Below are positions 16,878 through 25,944 of a stretch of DNA of 51,584 nucleotides, in pieces. The DNA is from Mycobacterium sherrisii (GTDB taxonomy: Bacteria; Actinomycetota; Actinomycetes; Mycobacteriales; Mycobacteriaceae): the NCBI RefSeq assembly GCF_002102355.1, contig NZ_LQPT01000121.1:1-51584 (forward strand). Direction: 5' to 3'. Below the pieces are notes generated by a model. That model saw only the letters and a program-made list of their open reading frames with translations. It ran no database searches and was not told where the DNA came from. Numbering within the stretch: the first letter of the stretch is position 1; each line of letters opens with the position of its first letter. Position numbers and translations under genes: made by a program.

Positions 16878-17999
16878 ATGCAAGACAACATGATCACCTT
16901 GACCCTCGAGCAGGCCGAGGCGTTGGGCGCTGAACTCGACGCCATCCGAGACCGGGTGATGTCCGACCTCGGCGAGGTCGATGCCGACTACATCCGCCGG
17001 GTCATCAAGACGCAGCGGGCACTGGAGGTCGGGGGACGCGCACTGTTATTCCTGCCGCCCGCCTGGCTGCTGGGCACCGCGATGTTGGGCGTGTCGAAAA
17101 TCCTGGACAACATGGAAATCGGCCACAACATCATGCACGGACAGTACGACTGGATGCGCGACCCCACTATCTGCGGCCGCGAATTCGAATGGGACACGGC
17201 CTGCCCGGCCGACCAGTGGCGGCACTCGCACAACTACATGCACCACACCCACACCAACATCGTGGGCATGGACCGCGACATCGGTTATGGCATCCTGCGA
17301 ATGAGCCCCGATCAGAAATGGCACCCCTACTACCTGGGCAACCCGCTATACGCCTTCCTGTTGATGGTGCTGTTCCAATACGGGGTCGCGCTGCACGAAC
17401 TGGAGAGCGAAAAGATCCGCTCCCGCGAGATCAGGCTGCGCGACAAGCGCGACGTGCTGCGCGCGATCTGGAAGAAGACTCGGCGCCAGACGCTCAAGGA
17501 CTATGTTGCGTTCCCGCTGCTGGCCGGGCCGTTCGCGCCGTTCGTGTTCACCGGCAACCTCACCGCCAACCTGATGCGCAACGTGTGGTCGTACATGATC
17601 ATCTTCTGCGGCCACTTTCCCGACGGCACCCAGGAATTCACGGTCGAGGAGACCAAGGACGAGTCGCGCGGGCAGTGGTACTTCCGGCAGGTGCTGGGTT
17701 CGGCAAATCTGACCGGCGGCAAGATCTTTCACCTGCTGTCCGGCAATCTGTCCCACCAGATCGAGCACCACCTCTTCCCGGACATGCCGGCGCGCCGTTA
17801 TGCGGAGATCGCCCCGGAAGTGCAGGAGATCTGCGAGCGCTACGGCATTCCGTACAACAGCGGCCCGCTGCCGCGGCAGTTCGCTACCGTGGTGCGCAAG
17901 ATCGTGAGGCTGACCCTGCCCGACCGCGGTGCGTTGGTGTCGCTGCTGCCGAAGCTCAAGACCGGCGAGTCGGCGGATCGGCAGCCCGTCGCGGCCTGA
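16878..17999 (+). CDS. Membrane fatty acyl-CoA desaturase (DesA3-like)
   Basis: 373 residues from ATG 16878, chosen for the GGGAGG ribosome site seven bases upstream. Three histidine boxes are intact: H83-N-I-M-H87, H118-N-Y-M-H122-H123 and H293-Q-I-E-H297-H298, as in stearoyl-CoA delta-9 desaturases. Hydrophobic segments are at about 52-73, 156-172 and 208-245. It introduces a double bond into acyl-CoA using O2 and electrons from the upstream reductase. It is shorter at the N-terminus than DesA3 (about 427 residues). A second DesA3 locus probably exists elsewhere in the genome; this is inferred. Confidence 0.93.
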   Translation: MQDNMITLTLEQAEALGAELDAIRDRVMSDLGEVDADYIRRVIKTQRALEVGGRALLFLPPAWLLGTAMLGVSKILDNMEIGHNIMHGQYDWMRDPTICGREFEWDTACPADQWRHSHNYMHHTHTNIVGMDRDIGYGILRMSPDQKWHPYYLGNPLYAFLLMVLFQYGVALHELESEKIRSREIRLRDKRDVLRAIWKKTRRQTLKDYVAFPLLAGPFAPFVFTGNLTANLMRNVWSYMIIFCGHFPDGTQEFTVEETKDESRGQWYFRQVLGSANLTGGKIFHLLSGNLSHQIEHHLFPDMPARRYAEIAPEVQEICERYGIPYNSGPLPRQFATVVRKIVRLTLPDRGALVSLLPKLKTGESADRQPVAA

Positions 18000-18021
18000 G
18001 TCTCCTGCCGGGTAGGCAACA

Positions 18022-18546
18022 ATGGAGACCGTGGAATGGACCGGTGCACGTTATGCGGACAAGCCGACGGTAGAAGCCTCGACGTGGATTGACGCCGATC
18101 CGGCCCGGGTCTGGAATCTGATCTGCGACATCAAACTGATGCCGACCTTTAGTAGCGAGCTGCAAGCCGTGGAATGGGCCGACGGAGCCGACCGCCCGAG
18201 GCTGGGGGCGCGCTTCGTCGGTCACAGCCAACACGACGCATTCGGCGAATGGAGCACCACCTCGCAGATCGTGGCCTGCGAACACCAGAAGGAATTCGCC
18301 TGGGCCGTAGGGGATGTCAAGCATCCGTCGTCGATCTGGCGGTTCCGGCTGACGCCCCGCGACGGCGGCACCAACCTGAGCTATTGGATGCAGATGGGTC
18401 CGGGCCGCTCGGGGCTGTCCGTGGCGATCGACTCGATGCCGGACAAAGAGGAAAAGATCGTCTTCGTCCGGATGCGGGAGTTCGAAGCCGCGGTCGGCAA
18501 GACGCTGGCGGCGATCAAGAGGCTGGCCGAGCAAGGGGTGCGCTGA
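18022..18546 (+). CDS. SRPBCC (polyketide cyclase/START-like) protein
   Basis: 174 residues. VEASTWIDADPARVWNLICDIKLMP is the typical opening strand-helix of the Bet v1/SRPBCC fold. It is followed by QAVEWADG, FAWAVGD and the long C-terminal helix KEEKIVFVRMREFEAAVGKTLAAIK (about 135-165). Such proteins bind hydrophobic ligands in a deep cavity. It is the third gene after the desaturase, and its stop overlaps the next start (TGATG), so a role in lipid handling within this operon is likely but unproven. Confidence 0.85.
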   Translation: METVEWTGARYADKPTVEASTWIDADPARVWNLICDIKLMPTFSSELQAVEWADGADRPRLGARFVGHSQHDAFGEWSTTSQIVACEHQKEFAWAVGDVKHPSSIWRFRLTPRDGGTNLSYWMQMGPGRSGLSVAIDSMPDKEEKIVFVRMREFEAAVGKTLAAIKRLAEQGVR

Positions 18547-19592
18547 TGCGTACCGCGACGACGATCGAGTTGTCCGGTGACAGCGAGAAAGTCGCCGAAA
18601 CCGTGACGCTGGCGGTCGAGGCTGAAAAACTCGGACTCGACGTGTGTTGGGTCGCCGAGGCGTGGGGTGCCGACGCGCCATCGGCGTTGGGCTACCTCGC
18701 CGCGCGCACCACGAAGATGCTGCTCGGCTCCGGCATCCTGCAGGTTGGCACCCGGTCACCGGTGCTGGTGGCACAGACCGCGATGACGCTGTCCAACCTG
18801 TCGCACGGGCGTTTCTTGTTGGGCCTGGGTGCCTCGGGACCGCAGGTGATCGAGGGCCTGCATGGCGTGTCGTTTCGCCGACCGCTGGCTCGCACCGCCG
18901 AAACCGTCGACATCGTGCGGCAGGTGTTCGCCGGCGGCAAAGTCTCGTATTCGGGCAGAGAGTTTCAGATTCCCCGCCCCGGCGAGGCGGTGCCGATGCG
19001 AGTGTCCAACGCCGCCCAGCACGACATACCGATCTATCTGGCGACGCTGTCCCCGGCGATGCTGCGGCTGACCGGCAAGATCGCCGACGGATGGCTGGGT
19101 ACCAGCTTCGTTCCGGAGGGCGCCGGCGCGGCGTACTTCGCGCACCTCGATGCGGGACTCGCGTCGGCCGGCCGCACCCGCGCGGACCTCGACGTCTGCC
19201 AGGGTGCCGAGGTCGCGTTCGCCGCCGACGAGGACGCCTTGCGCGCCATGGTCGCGGCCCGCAAGAAGGAACTCGCGTTCAGTCTGGGCGGCATGGGCTC
19301 GTCGCGCACGAACTTCTACAACCAGGCCTATAGCCGACAGGGCTGGGCCGACGTTGCGGCCGCGGTGCGCGAGCGGTGGCGCAGCGGCGACCGCGATGGC
19401 GCCGCGCAACTGGTGACCGACGACATGGTGCTGGGCACCACCTTGATCGGGACCGAGGAAATGGTCCGCGCCCGCCTCGCGGTGTGGCGCGACGCCGGAA
19501 TCACCACCGTGCGGCTCTATCCAGCGGGCGACACGCTGGCAGCCAAACTGGAGACGCTGGGCCGGGCCATCGAGTTGGTCCGCCAGACCTAG
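18546..19592 (+). CDS. LLM-class F420-dependent oxidoreductase
   Basis: 348 residues from ATG 18546. It is a luciferase-like TIM barrel: AEKLGLDVCWVAEAWGADAPSALG, GSGILQVGTRSPVLVAQTAMT, GRFLLGLGASGPQVIEG and a nucleotide-type GKIADGWLGTSFVPEG. It likely uses F420H2 to reduce or F420 to oxidise a lipid or related substrate, which cannot be assigned. The gene is translationally coupled to the SRPBCC gene. Its TAG shares the palindromic CTAG with the stop of the convergent DUF1214 gene. Confidence 0.9.
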   Translation: MRTATTIELSGDSEKVAETVTLAVEAEKLGLDVCWVAEAWGADAPSALGYLAARTTKMLLGSGILQVGTRSPVLVAQTAMTLSNLSHGRFLLGLGASGPQVIEGLHGVSFRRPLARTAETVDIVRQVFAGGKVSYSGREFQIPRPGEAVPMRVSNAAQHDIPIYLATLSPAMLRLTGKIADGWLGTSFVPEGAGAAYFAHLDAGLASAGRTRADLDVCQGAEVAFAADEDALRAMVAARKKELAFSLGGMGSSRTNFYNQAYSRQGWADVAAAVRERWRSGDRDGAAQLVTDDMVLGTTLIGTEEMVRARLAVWRDAGITTVRLYPAGDTLAAKLETLGRAIELVRQT

Positions 19593-20701
19593 CTCGGGGA
19601 ACTCGGCGCGTCGGCGACCTTGACCAGCTTCGCCTCGGGGCGGTCCGGCACGTCGTCGGACAAGAACCAGCGGAACGCCAGGTTGCCCCGCGGATAGCCC
19701 AGTGTCGTCAACGAATTCGGGTGAGCGGTGATCTCGCGAGACAGCACCACGGTGACCGACCCGTCGGTGTTGGCCACCGCGCTGTGGTTGTTCAGCGACG
19801 AGCGGGTGGCGGGGCTCTCCGGATCGCCGTAGCTGGCCATGAACTGATTCCAGATCACCAGGTTCCAGAACCGGCACGGCGGCGGGCGATGCGTGATCAC
19901 CAGCGCTTCGTCGTCGTCGAGCACGAAGCTGCCGTAGGCATAGCAGGCGTCGCGTGCCGACCAGCCGAAGTTCGCGTCGGGCACCTGATAGGGGTCAGCG
20001 AATTCGTTTGCGGCGTGGGCGGTTTCGTGGCCCAGACCGTGTTCGTCGGGCACCCGCGTGCCGACCGCCAGCGGCACGATCGCGAACATCGTCCGCATCC
20101 AGGCCGCCGCGGCGCGCAGCCGCACCGCGGTCTCGGTGTCGCCGTGCCGGATCGGGTCCGGCTCGTCGAGCGCCTCGATGCGCCAGTCGACCGGGCGGCC
20201 GGCCTGTGGGTGCGCCTGATAGTCGCGGGTCATCAGTACCGCGGCATCGGGTGTGGCGGGAAATTCGAAGGAGAAGTTGCCGTCGGCGTCGACGTCGAGA
20301 TCGGTGTCGCGGATGATGGCGACGATGCGGTCCGACCAGGCTCCGGGTGACGGTTCGTTGTAGGCGGTCACCGAGAAGTACACGCTGTCGCCCTTGTTGC
20401 CGCTGATGCGGTAGCGGCGTCCCGGGTCGACCGGGCAGATGAAGTAATACGCGTCGGTGTTGTCGCCGCCCCACCGCCGGTCGCGCCGGAACGGCGTATT
20501 CACGGCGACGAACTGCGGCCGGCCGGGTTCGGGGAACAAGTAGGTGTCGAACGCCACGCCCAGCGTGGTGGCCAGCATGCGATAACCGTCGGCGACGTGG
20601 CGGTCGTCGGTGACTGCCCGGTCACCGTCGAGGAAGGAGCGATCGAGACCCCCCAGAGTGGCGAGCAGTTCCTGCCAGGCGGCCGTCGATTCGTGCGTCA
20701 T
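19589..20701 (-). CDS. DUF1214-domain protein
   Basis: 370 residues. The C-terminal half has the DUF1214 pattern (FWNLVIWNQFMASYGDPESPATRSSLNNHSAVANTDGSVTVVLS, split over about 275-320, then PNSLTTLGYPRGNLAFRWFL). An N-terminal region with PVDPGRRYRISGNKGDSVYFSVTAYNE resembles the paired DUF1254-type fold. No enzymatic activity is established for this family. The start overlaps the stop of the TetR gene (ATGA), so the pair is co-transcribed and the TetR probably controls it. Confidence 0.83.
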   Translation of the reverse strand: MTHESTAAWQELLATLGGLDRSFLDGDRAVTDDRHVADGYRMLATTLGVAFDTYLFPEPGRPQFVAVNTPFRRDRRWGGDNTDAYYFICPVDPGRRYRISGNKGDSVYFSVTAYNEPSPGAWSDRIVAIIRDTDLDVDADGNFSFEFPATPDAAVLMTRDYQAHPQAGRPVDWRIEALDEPDPIRHGDTETAVRLRAAAAWMRTMFAIVPLAVGTRVPDEHGLGHETAHAANEFADPYQVPDANFGWSARDACYAYGSFVLDDDEALVITHRPPPCRFWNLVIWNQFMASYGDPESPATRSSLNNHSAVANTDGSVTVVLSREITAHPNSLTTLGYPRGNLAFRWFLSDDVPDRPEAKLVKVADAPSSPS

Positions 20702-21279
20702 GTGCTGATTCCTTTCAGGAGCAACGTGGTGGTGCGGTCGATCCAGGCGTCCCCGGCGTCGACTGCATCGGGCCGGGTGAGCAGGCTGACCAGGGTGATG
20801 CCGGCGAGTGCCTCCGCTAATTCGCCGGCCGTCAGGTCCGGCCGGACCTCACCGCGAGCCGCGGCGGCGTGCAGCCACGCGGCGAGCCCGCCGGCCAGGA
20901 TGCCGGTGAACCGCTCCAGCAGCGCCGTGTGCAGGGTGGGATCGGCGGCCATCTCGCCGATCAGTCCGGGCAGCGCCGCACGCGCAGCGGGTGTCGTCAG
21001 GAATTGCTTTGTGCGACAGACCATTTCGCGCATATCGGTGGCCAGTGAGCCGGTGTTGGGGACCTCTGTCGCGGTGCCGATCGGGAACACCGCCTCGTGC
21101 ACCAGGTGGGCCTTGCTGGGCCAGCGCCGGTAGATGGCGGGTTTGCTGGTGCCGGCCCGCGCGGCGATCGCGGACACCAGCAGCCCGGCGTACCCGGTTT
21201 CGGCGAGCAGCTCGACGGTGGCGCGCAGCACCGCGGCATCGATGCGCGGGTCACGGGGCCGGCCAAAATCCACAACCAT
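20698..21279 (-). CDS. TetR family regulator
   Basis: 193 residues from ATG 21279 (MVVDFGRPRDPRID). The HTH reads ETGYAGLLVSAIAARAGTSKPAIYRRWPSK, the classic TetR recognition helix, with a C-terminal TetR_C domain. Only 22 bp separate its start from the divergent sulfotransferase start, and a weak TTAC...GTAA repeat (21279-21296) fills that gap. A single operator could therefore control both directions. Confidence 0.9.
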   Translation of the reverse strand: MVVDFGRPRDPRIDAAVLRATVELLAETGYAGLLVSAIAARAGTSKPAIYRRWPSKAHLVHEAVFPIGTATEVPNTGSLATDMREMVCRTKQFLTTPAARAALPGLIGEMAADPTLHTALLERFTGILAGGLAAWLHAAAARGEVRPDLTAGELAEALAGITLVSLLTRPDAVDAGDAWIDRTTTLLLKGIST

Positions 21280-21301
21280 TACGAAACTCAGGGTAACATA
21301 A

Positions 21302-22552
21302 GTGCCCGTGACCGATGCCGCTCGCCCAGTTCGTCTCGACGACCTCACCCGGCCGCGATTCAGCGCGGCGGGCCAGCAGATTCTCGACATGATGGCCACG
21401 ATGGCCGCCCAGTGCCCACTAACCGCCGATGCGCTGCACGCCCAGGCCAGCGCCGAGACCGGATTGCACGACTTCGGTCCTGAGGACTACCGCGAACGTC
21501 TCGAGGTCTTCCTGGCCGCGCTGCGCGAGATCGACGGCCTGCACGACGCGGGCCGGGTGAACTTCTACGGGCAGCTGTTACAAGTGCTCAAGAACCGGTT
21601 GCTGTTGGCCGACCTGCTCAAGCGGCACCCCGAGATCAACCACATCGAACTGCGTGCGCCCGTGGTGATCGCCGGCCTTCCTCGCACCGGCACGACGCAT
21701 CTGCACAACTTGCTGGCGGCGCCGCCGACGTTTCGCACCATGCCGTACTGGGAAAGTGTCGAACCGTTTCCCATGCCGAACGAGGTTGGTAGCGAACCGG
21801 ATCCGCGCCGCACCCGGATGGACGTGGCGGTCGGGGTGATCAACACGGTGATGCCGCATTTCGCGCTGATGCACGAGATGACCACCGATCACGTGCACGA
21901 GGAGATTCAGCTGCTGGCCAACGACGTGTCGACCATGCTGCTGGAAACCCTGGCCGAGGTGCCCCGCTGGCGTGACTATTACCAGACCCACGACCAGACG
22001 CCGCACTACCAATACCTCACCACGCAACTCAGGGCGATGCAGTACCTGCGCGGCGGACGGCGCTGGCTACTCAAGTCGCCGCAGCATCTCGAACAGGTGC
22101 GGGTGCTGGACCGGGTGTTCGGCGACAGCATCGTGGTGTTCACCCATCGTGATCCGGTCCCGGTGGCATTGTCGATGATCTCGATGATCACCTACTCCGC
22201 CCGTATGCACCGCACCCCGGTGCCGGTGCGGCAGATCGCCGCGTCCTGGATCGACCGGCTCGACCAGATGCTGACCGCGCTGGTCCGCGACCGCGACACC
22301 ATCGGGCCGGATCGCTCCATCGACATCCGTTTCGACGAGTTCATATCCGACGAAATCGGGGTTGCCCAGCGGGTTTTTGCCCTGGCGGGCGAACCGTTCA
22401 CCGATGAGACGGGCAAGGCCGTCGCCGAGTACCTGGCCGGTCACCGGCGTGGCCGGCTGGGCAGCGTAAAGACGTCCTTCGCGATGTTCGGGCTGGACGA
22501 GGCGGCGATCCGGGAGCGGTTCGCGCCGTACGTCCAGCGATTTCTGGACTAG
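21302..22552 (+). CDS. PAPS-dependent sulfotransferase family protein
   Basis: 416 residues from GTG 21302 (GTG 21308 is possible). The 5'-phosphosulfate loop VVIAGLPRTGTTHLHNLLA and the 3'-phosphate region KSPQHLEQVRVLDRVFGDSIVVFTHRDPV (about 255-283) are intact. Mycobacteria have several such sulfotransferases acting on lipids or sugars. The acceptor is unknown. It is divergent from TetR and DUF1214, and monocistronic as far as the 166-bp gap downstream shows. Confidence 0.9.
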   Translation: MPVTDAARPVRLDDLTRPRFSAAGQQILDMMATMAAQCPLTADALHAQASAETGLHDFGPEDYRERLEVFLAALREIDGLHDAGRVNFYGQLLQVLKNRLLLADLLKRHPEINHIELRAPVVIAGLPRTGTTHLHNLLAAPPTFRTMPYWESVEPFPMPNEVGSEPDPRRTRMDVAVGVINTVMPHFALMHEMTTDHVHEEIQLLANDVSTMLLETLAEVPRWRDYYQTHDQTPHYQYLTTQLRAMQYLRGGRRWLLKSPQHLEQVRVLDRVFGDSIVVFTHRDPVPVALSMISMITYSARMHRTPVPVRQIAASWIDRLDQMLTALVRDRDTIGPDRSIDIRFDEFISDEIGVAQRVFALAGEPFTDETGKAVAEYLAGHRRGRLGSVKTSFAMFGLDEAAIRERFAPYVQRFLD

Positions 22553-22718
22553 CGCAAATCGTTCGATTCGTCCGACGGTAAGTGGGAACCCTACACTCGC
22601 CACGGCTCAGACACCGCCCACTCGGGTGGTCGAGGTCGCCGACAGGTTGACCCACTGGCGCTGTGGAAAAGCTGGATGTGTACCCACAAACCCGGGATGT
22701 CCGGGCTAAGGAGATTTC

Positions 22719-23258
22719 ATGGCTGACCAAGGTAAGTCCGGCCAGGCGCGCAAGGGGCTGCTCGACTCGGTGAAGGGCAAGGTGAAAGAGGTCGTCGGCG
22801 CCGTGACCGGTAACGACTCGCTGACCGCGGAAGGTCAACTCGAGCAAACCCACGCACAGGAACGCCGCGAAGCCAACGCCATCGATGCCGTCGCCGAGCA
22901 GCAGGCCGAGCAGGCCCGGGCACAAGAAGCCGAAGCGAAAGTCGAAGGCGCTCAACAACGCCTGGCCGCCAATGCGCAGGCGTCGGCGGTCGAGGGTTCG
23001 ATCGAGGCGCAACGGGCGGCGCAGAAGCGGGCCGCCGACCAGGCCGCCCAGCAAAGTGCGGCCGCGCAACAGGCGCAGGCCAAGGTCGACGCCGAGCGCG
23101 AAATACAGCAGGCCGAGGCCGAGAAGCGCGCCGAAAAGCATGCTGCGGCAGCCGAAGTCACCGACGCCGCCGCGGAGCACCACAGTGACGTACAGGTGGC
23201 CGCGAACGAGAAGCTCGCCGCCGAACGCCTACGCCGCCAAGCCGAATCCGACAGCTGA
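22719..23258 (+). CDS. CsbD-like N-terminus fused to an Ala/Gln/Glu-rich coiled coil
   Basis: 179 residues. Residues about 12-45 (GLLDSVKGKVKEVVGAVTGNDS...AEGQLEQ) match the CsbD stress-protein family. The rest is a continuous Ala/Gln/Glu/Arg-rich helix, likely coiled coil, with no Cys, Trp or signal peptide. A good AAGGAG site precedes the ATG. CsbD proteins are general-stress proteins of unknown mechanism. The following gene encodes a similar helix, so the two may pair. Confidence 0.8.
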   Translation: MADQGKSGQARKGLLDSVKGKVKEVVGAVTGNDSLTAEGQLEQTHAQERREANAIDAVAEQQAEQARAQEAEAKVEGAQQRLAANAQASAVEGSIEAQRAAQKRAADQAAQQSAAAQQAQAKVDAEREIQQAEAEKRAEKHAAAAEVTDAAAEHHSDVQVAANEKLAAERLRRQAESDS

Positions 23259-23285
23259 AACCGAAGCCAGACAGAGGAGCACTCG

Positions 23286-23951
23286 ATGAAATTGACCGAC
23301 GTCCCGTTCGCAGTTCTGCGCTTCCACTATCAGGTAGCCCGGTTCCCGCTGCAGTTGATCGAGGACCGCGTTTTCACGCGGATCAGCACGGAAGCCCCGG
23401 CGCGGCTGGCCTACGAGCGGTCCCTGGGCACGCTGGATGCGGCCGTCGGCAACGCGCTGCGCGATGCCGATCTCGCCGAGCGCGGCGCGGCGCTGGCCCG
23501 GCGTTCCGAGACGCTGGGCAAGGCCGCCGTGCTGGACGCGAAGGCCGCCAGCCGGATCGAAAAGGCCGACGCGAAGCTGAAGGCGGCTCACGACAACGCG
23601 GTGGAGGAGCGCCAGGAAGCCGAAGCGGCGGCCGAGCAAGAGATCCAGCAGGCACGCGCGACGGAGCAGGATCGCAAGCGTGCGGCCGTCGACGGCGCCC
23701 AAAAGCAAAGTGCCGCCGCCAAACGTCAGGCCGATCAGGTCGCGGCCGACCGCAAGAAGGCGGCCGAGTCGGCGCGGCGCCAAGTGGAGACCAGGACGCG
23801 GGCCACCGAAAAGGCCGTGTCGAAGGTGGCCGACGCACAACTCGGCGAGGCTCGGGAGAAGCGCAGCGAAGCCGCGGAGAAGCGGTCGCAGGCGAATCGA
23901 CTCGAGGAGCTGGCGGACGCCGAAAAGGAAAAGCGCCAAGCCAACGACTGA
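23286..23951 (+). CDS. Coiled-coil protein of unknown function
   Basis: 221 residues. The N-terminal about 60 residues (MKLTDVPFAVLRFHYQVARFPLQLIEDRVFTRI as opening) look like a folded or membrane-touching amphipathic head. The rest is an Ala/Glu/Lys/Arg-rich helix of about 160 residues without Pro breaks. Composition and 27-bp spacing tie it to the CsbD-like gene upstream. A role in envelope or stress protection is only a guess. Confidence 0.75.
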   Translation: MKLTDVPFAVLRFHYQVARFPLQLIEDRVFTRISTEAPARLAYERSLGTLDAAVGNALRDADLAERGAALARRSETLGKAAVLDAKAASRIEKADAKLKAAHDNAVEERQEAEAAAEQEIQQARATEQDRKRAAVDGAQKQSAAAKRQADQVAADRKKAAESARRQVETRTRATEKAVSKVADAQLGEAREKRSEAAEKRSQANRLEELADAEKEKRQAND

Positions 23952-24008
23952 CAGCTAACAGCAGCACCGCCTTGTTGCGCGGGCGGGTGAGGGCTACCTT
24001 CTCGAGGC

Positions 24009-24902
24009 ATGGTCACTATGCCCGCGCTGCCCGGGTCGGTCGCCGTCGAGCACCGTTACGTAGCACTTGGCGACGGCGTCACCATCCACGTCGCCGACGC
24101 CGGTCCGGCCGACGGGCCGGCCGTCATGTTGGTGCACGGTTTCCCGGAGAACTGGTGGGAGTGGCACGAGCTGATCGGCCCGCTGGCCGCCGACGGCTAC
24201 CGCGTGCTGTGTCCGGACCTGCGGGGTGCCGGGTGGAGCTCGGCGCCCCGGTCGCGGTATCTCAAATCGGAGCTGGCCGAAGATCTCGCCGGTGTGCTGG
24301 ACCACTTGGGAGTCGGCACGGTGAAACTGGTCGCGCATGACTGGGGCGGGCCCGCGGCGTTCATCATGATGCTGCGCCATCCCGAGAAGGTGTCCGGCTT
24401 TTTCGGACTCAACACCGTGGCGCCGTGGGCGAAGTTGGATCTGGCCGCGGTGCGCGACCTATGGCGGTTCTGGTATCAGGTCCCGATGCTGCTACCGGTT
24501 ATCGGGCCCCGCATGATCAGCCATCCGGACTCGCGGTTCCTGCGGATGCTGGGGTCATGGGTCGGCGGCGATTTCGCGTTGCCCGAGGACAGCATCCGGC
24601 TGTACAGCGAGTGCATGCGCGAGCCGGGGCACGCCGAAGCCGGCTCGCGGTGGTATCGCAGCTTTCAGACCACGGAGATGCGCAGCTGGCTGCGCGGAGA
24701 ATACAATGACTACCGCGTCGAGGTGCCGGTGCGCTGGCTCAGCGGTACCGACGATCCGGTGATCACGCCGCGGCTGCTGGACGGATATGCCGACCGCATC
24801 AGCGATTTCAAGGTCGAACTCGTCGACGGGGTGGGGCACTGGATCGTCGCGCAGCGGCCCGAGCTGGTGCTGGATCGGCTGCGGACGTTTCTCAGGGCTT
24901 GA
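24009..24902 (+). CDS. ephF: Epoxide hydrolase, alpha/beta fold
   Basis: 297 residues. The oxyanion motif HGFPENWWEWH, nucleophile Asp111 in AHDWGGPAAF and C-terminal His in DGVGHWIVAQRP fit soluble epoxide hydrolases. It hydrates epoxides to diols, in lipid metabolism or detoxification. In M. tuberculosis order ephF (Rv0134) directly follows the GNAT gene; here 9 kb intervene. The last 11 bp overlap the convergent alcohol dehydrogenase gene. Confidence 0.92.
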   Translation: MVTMPALPGSVAVEHRYVALGDGVTIHVADAGPADGPAVMLVHGFPENWWEWHELIGPLAADGYRVLCPDLRGAGWSSAPRSRYLKSELAEDLAGVLDHLGVGTVKLVAHDWGGPAAFIMMLRHPEKVSGFFGLNTVAPWAKLDLAAVRDLWRFWYQVPMLLPVIGPRMISHPDSRFLRMLGSWVGGDFALPEDSIRLYSECMREPGHAEAGSRWYRSFQTTEMRSWLRGEYNDYRVEVPVRWLSGTDDPVITPRLLDGYADRISDFKVELVDGVGHWIVAQRPELVLDRLRTFLRA

Positions 24903-25935
24903 CCAGGATGCGGATCGGGTTGCCCTGAGCATGCTCGAGCATCTCGATCCCGGCCGCGACGTCCTCGAGGGCCACAACCTTGCTGATCGAGCGCGAAAGG
25001 TTAAGGCGGCCAAGGGAAACCAATTTGGCCAGGGTCTCGATGTCGAGGTTCTGATAGCCAAGGTGGCCAAGCACTTGCTTGTGCGCCAGCCCGAACATGG
25101 CCGTGGGCCCGATGGTCGGGGATTCCGCGCTCATTCCCACGCTCACCAGCCGGCCGCCGGGCCGCAAGCAGTCCAGCGCCTGCTCGAAGGTCACCTTCAA
25201 CCCGACGGCGTCGAAGGCCACGTCCAGCTTGCGTCCGCCGTTGGCCTCGGCGATCCTGTCGCGTAGGTCGTCGTCGCGGGAGTCGAAGGCGTAGTCCGCG
25301 CCCAGTTCGACGGCACGCTCGCGCACCGCGGGGTTGATGTCGAGGGCAATCACCGGTGCCGCGCCGATCAGCCGCGCGAGCTGCACGATGTGGGTGCCGA
25401 CGCCGCCGACACCCCAGACACCGACGGATTCCCCGACCGCCACCTTGCCCGTGCGCACCACCGCCCCGTACGGCGTGGACACGGCGTCGGCCAGGATGGC
25501 GCCCTGCTCCAGCGAGACGTTGTCCGGGACGCGGGTCAGTCCGGCTGCCTGGGTCACGGTGTATTCGGCCCAGGCGCCGTCGTAGGCGAACGCCATCAAC
25601 TGGATCCGCAGGCAGTTGGCGGTGTCGCCGCGGCGGCAGTTCGCGCACGCCTGGCAGGGCCGGCCGGCGGCGACCACCACCCGGTCGCCCTCGGCCCAGC
25701 CGGTGACGTCCGGGCCCAGTTTCGCTATCGTGCCGGAGGCTTCATGGCCCTGTGTCACCACCGGCACCTGGGCGGGGAAGGTCCCGTTGATCAGGCTGAG
25801 GTCCGAGTGGCAGATGCCGCAGAACGCCACCTTGACCAGGACTTCACCCGAACCCGGTTCGGGAATCGGAATGTCTTCCAGGGCAACGGTTTTGGTTTCT
25901 GCATAGAAGCGCTCGGCGCGCATGGTCGACGTCAT
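24892..25935 (-). CDS. Zinc-dependent alcohol dehydrogenase (AdhP-like MDR)
   Basis: 347 residues. Catalytic zinc ligands Cys39 (CGICHSD) and His64 (GHEASG), four structural-zinc cysteines (94, 97, 100, 108) and the NAD site VWGVGGVGTH are intact. It oxidises primary alcohols or reduces aldehydes. ATG 25923 (MRAERFYAE) is an alternative start. The molbindin gene is 9 bp upstream on the same strand. This gene and molbindin are absent between Rv0134 and Rv0135c in M. tuberculosis as I recall it. Confidence 0.93.
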   Translation of the reverse strand: MTSTMRAERFYAETKTVALEDIPIPEPGSGEVLVKVAFCGICHSDLSLINGTFPAQVPVVTQGHEASGTIAKLGPDVTGWAEGDRVVVAAGRPCQACANCRRGDTANCLRIQLMAFAYDGAWAEYTVTQAAGLTRVPDNVSLEQGAILADAVSTPYGAVVRTGKVAVGESVGVWGVGGVGTHIVQLARLIGAAPVIALDINPAVRERAVELGADYAFDSRDDDLRDRIAEANGGRKLDVAFDAVGLKVTFEQALDCLRPGGRLVSVGMSAESPTIGPTAMFGLAHKQVLGHLGYQNLDIETLAKLVSLGRLNLSRSISKVVALEDVAAGIEMLEHAQGNPIRILVKP

Positions 25936-25944
25936 GCCGCGGCG

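Noticed and set aside
22553-22718. SigF promoter ahead of the CsbD-like gene
   Set aside because: No GTTT and GGGTA pair with proper spacing was found in the gap.
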